Below the pieces are notes generated by a model, which saw nothing but the letters and a program-made list of their open reading frames with translations, searched no databases and had not been told where the DNA came from. Below are positions 15,847 to 16,194 of a DNA stretch of 16,194 nucleotides, piece after piece. The number at the start of each line of letters is the position of its first letter. Position 1 is the first letter of the stretch. Origin of the DNA: an uncultured Candidatus Altimarinota bacterium (lineage in GTDB: Bacteria > Patescibacteriota > Gracilibacteria > BD1-5 > UBA6164); contig CALDZW010000077.1 in the NCBI GenBank assembly GCA_937944175.1, positions 1 to 16,194 of the forward strand. Direction: 5' to 3'. Position numbers and translations under genes: made by a program.

Positions 15847-16194
15847 ATGACTCAAGCAAAACAAAAATTCTATATAACAACTCCTATATATTATTGAAAT
15901 GGCCTTCCTCATGTAGGACATTTTTATAGTTCTACTATAGCTAATGTAATCTATAAATACCATAAGATACAGTGAATTGATTCAAGGTTTACAACAGGAA
16001 TAGATGAAAACTCTCAGAAAGCTGTGATAAAAGCAGAAGAAGAATGAAAGAGCATTATGGATTATCTTGATGACATGTCTGAGGGGCACAAAAAAGTATG
16101 GGATCACTTTTGAATTGATTATACTGATTTTATCAGAACTACGTCACCAAGACATCATGAACTTGTACAAAAAGTACTACAGCACTGTTTTGAG
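15847..16194 (+). CDS. metG: Methionyl-tRNA synthetase (3'-truncated by window)
   Basis: 116 residues of the N-terminus are visible. It charges tRNA-Met. FYITTPIYYGNGLPHVGHFYS (8-28, in two adjacent pieces FYITTPIYYG and NGLPHVGHFYS) contains the class I HIGH box as HVGH (22-25). Next are the Rossmann-fold segment TIANVIYKYHKIQG and FTTGIDENSQKA (48-59), equivalent to the family GTDEHGQK, with DENSQ replacing DEHGQ. The KMSKS box would be beyond the window. The ATG directly follows a terminator T-run, so there is no room for a ribosome-binding site; initiation is leaderless or unusual. Confidence 0.93.

Noticed and set aside
2..16194. Reading the many TGA-interrupted frames as pseudogenes
   Set aside because: All interruptions are TGA, none TAA or TAG, and they fall on conserved glycines, so the genes are intact under code 25.

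Overview
The window reads as bacterial DNA that uses genetic code 25, in which UGA encodes glycine. This is the code of the candidate phyla Gracilibacteria and Absconditabacteria (SR1) in the CPR/Patescibacteria. The sequence supports this directly. With TGA read as Gly, 16 long, gap-free reading frames appear, and TGA falls on invariant glycines: all three glycines of the YchF G1 motif (GIVGLPNVGKST), the CTP synthase GGTVGD loop, the NAD kinase GGDGTLL motif, and APRT ATGGT. All 18 complete frames listed stop at TAA (15) or TAG (3). The DNA is AT-rich, arginine is mostly AGA, and I saw no convincing Shine-Dalgarno sequence before any start. A standard-code gene caller would break almost every gene here into fragments.

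Layout. Positions 2-2545 (+): the 3' part of a glycoside hydrolase family 3 (NagZ-like) gene, a strong terminator, then ychF. Positions 2774-7992 (-): a long leftward block, read in the order dedA, a YgjV-family membrane gene, mtnN, apt, terminator, a second YgjV-family gene, a NOL1/NOP2/Sun RNA cytosine methyltransferase, and nth. Positions 8200-11324 (+): secF, one or two small unknown ORFs, uppS and a short-chain polyprenyl synthase. Positions 11326-13776 (-): pyrG then nadK, converging on the prenyl synthase gene with one base between the stops. Positions 14105-16194 (+): a voltage-gated-type K+ channel with a C-terminal zinc ribbon, a HAD phosphatase/phosphomutase, and the start of metG.

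How the genes fit together. MTAN releases adenine and APRT turns it into AMP, so mtnN-apt is a compact adenine-salvage pair. The polyprenyl synthase and UppS make prenyl diphosphates up to the undecaprenyl lipid carrier. DedA-family proteins recycle undecaprenyl phosphate in other bacteria, and the GH3 enzyme may turn over peptidoglycan. The rest is mostly core housekeeping (Sec export, base excision repair, CTP and NADP synthesis, rRNA methylation, methionyl-tRNA).

Non-coding signals. At least four copies of a hairpin repeat lie in intergenic spaces, plus a related double hairpin. A different, perfect 30-bp palindrome lies in frame inside pyrG and seems to account for a short extra loop in the enzyme. 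Terminator-like hairpins run directly into the start codons of uppS and metG. No tRNA, rRNA, CRISPR array or transposase was found. I see no obviously new multi-gene system; the unusual points are the recoding, the coding palindrome, the hairpin/start-codon arrangements and the channel's zinc ribbon.
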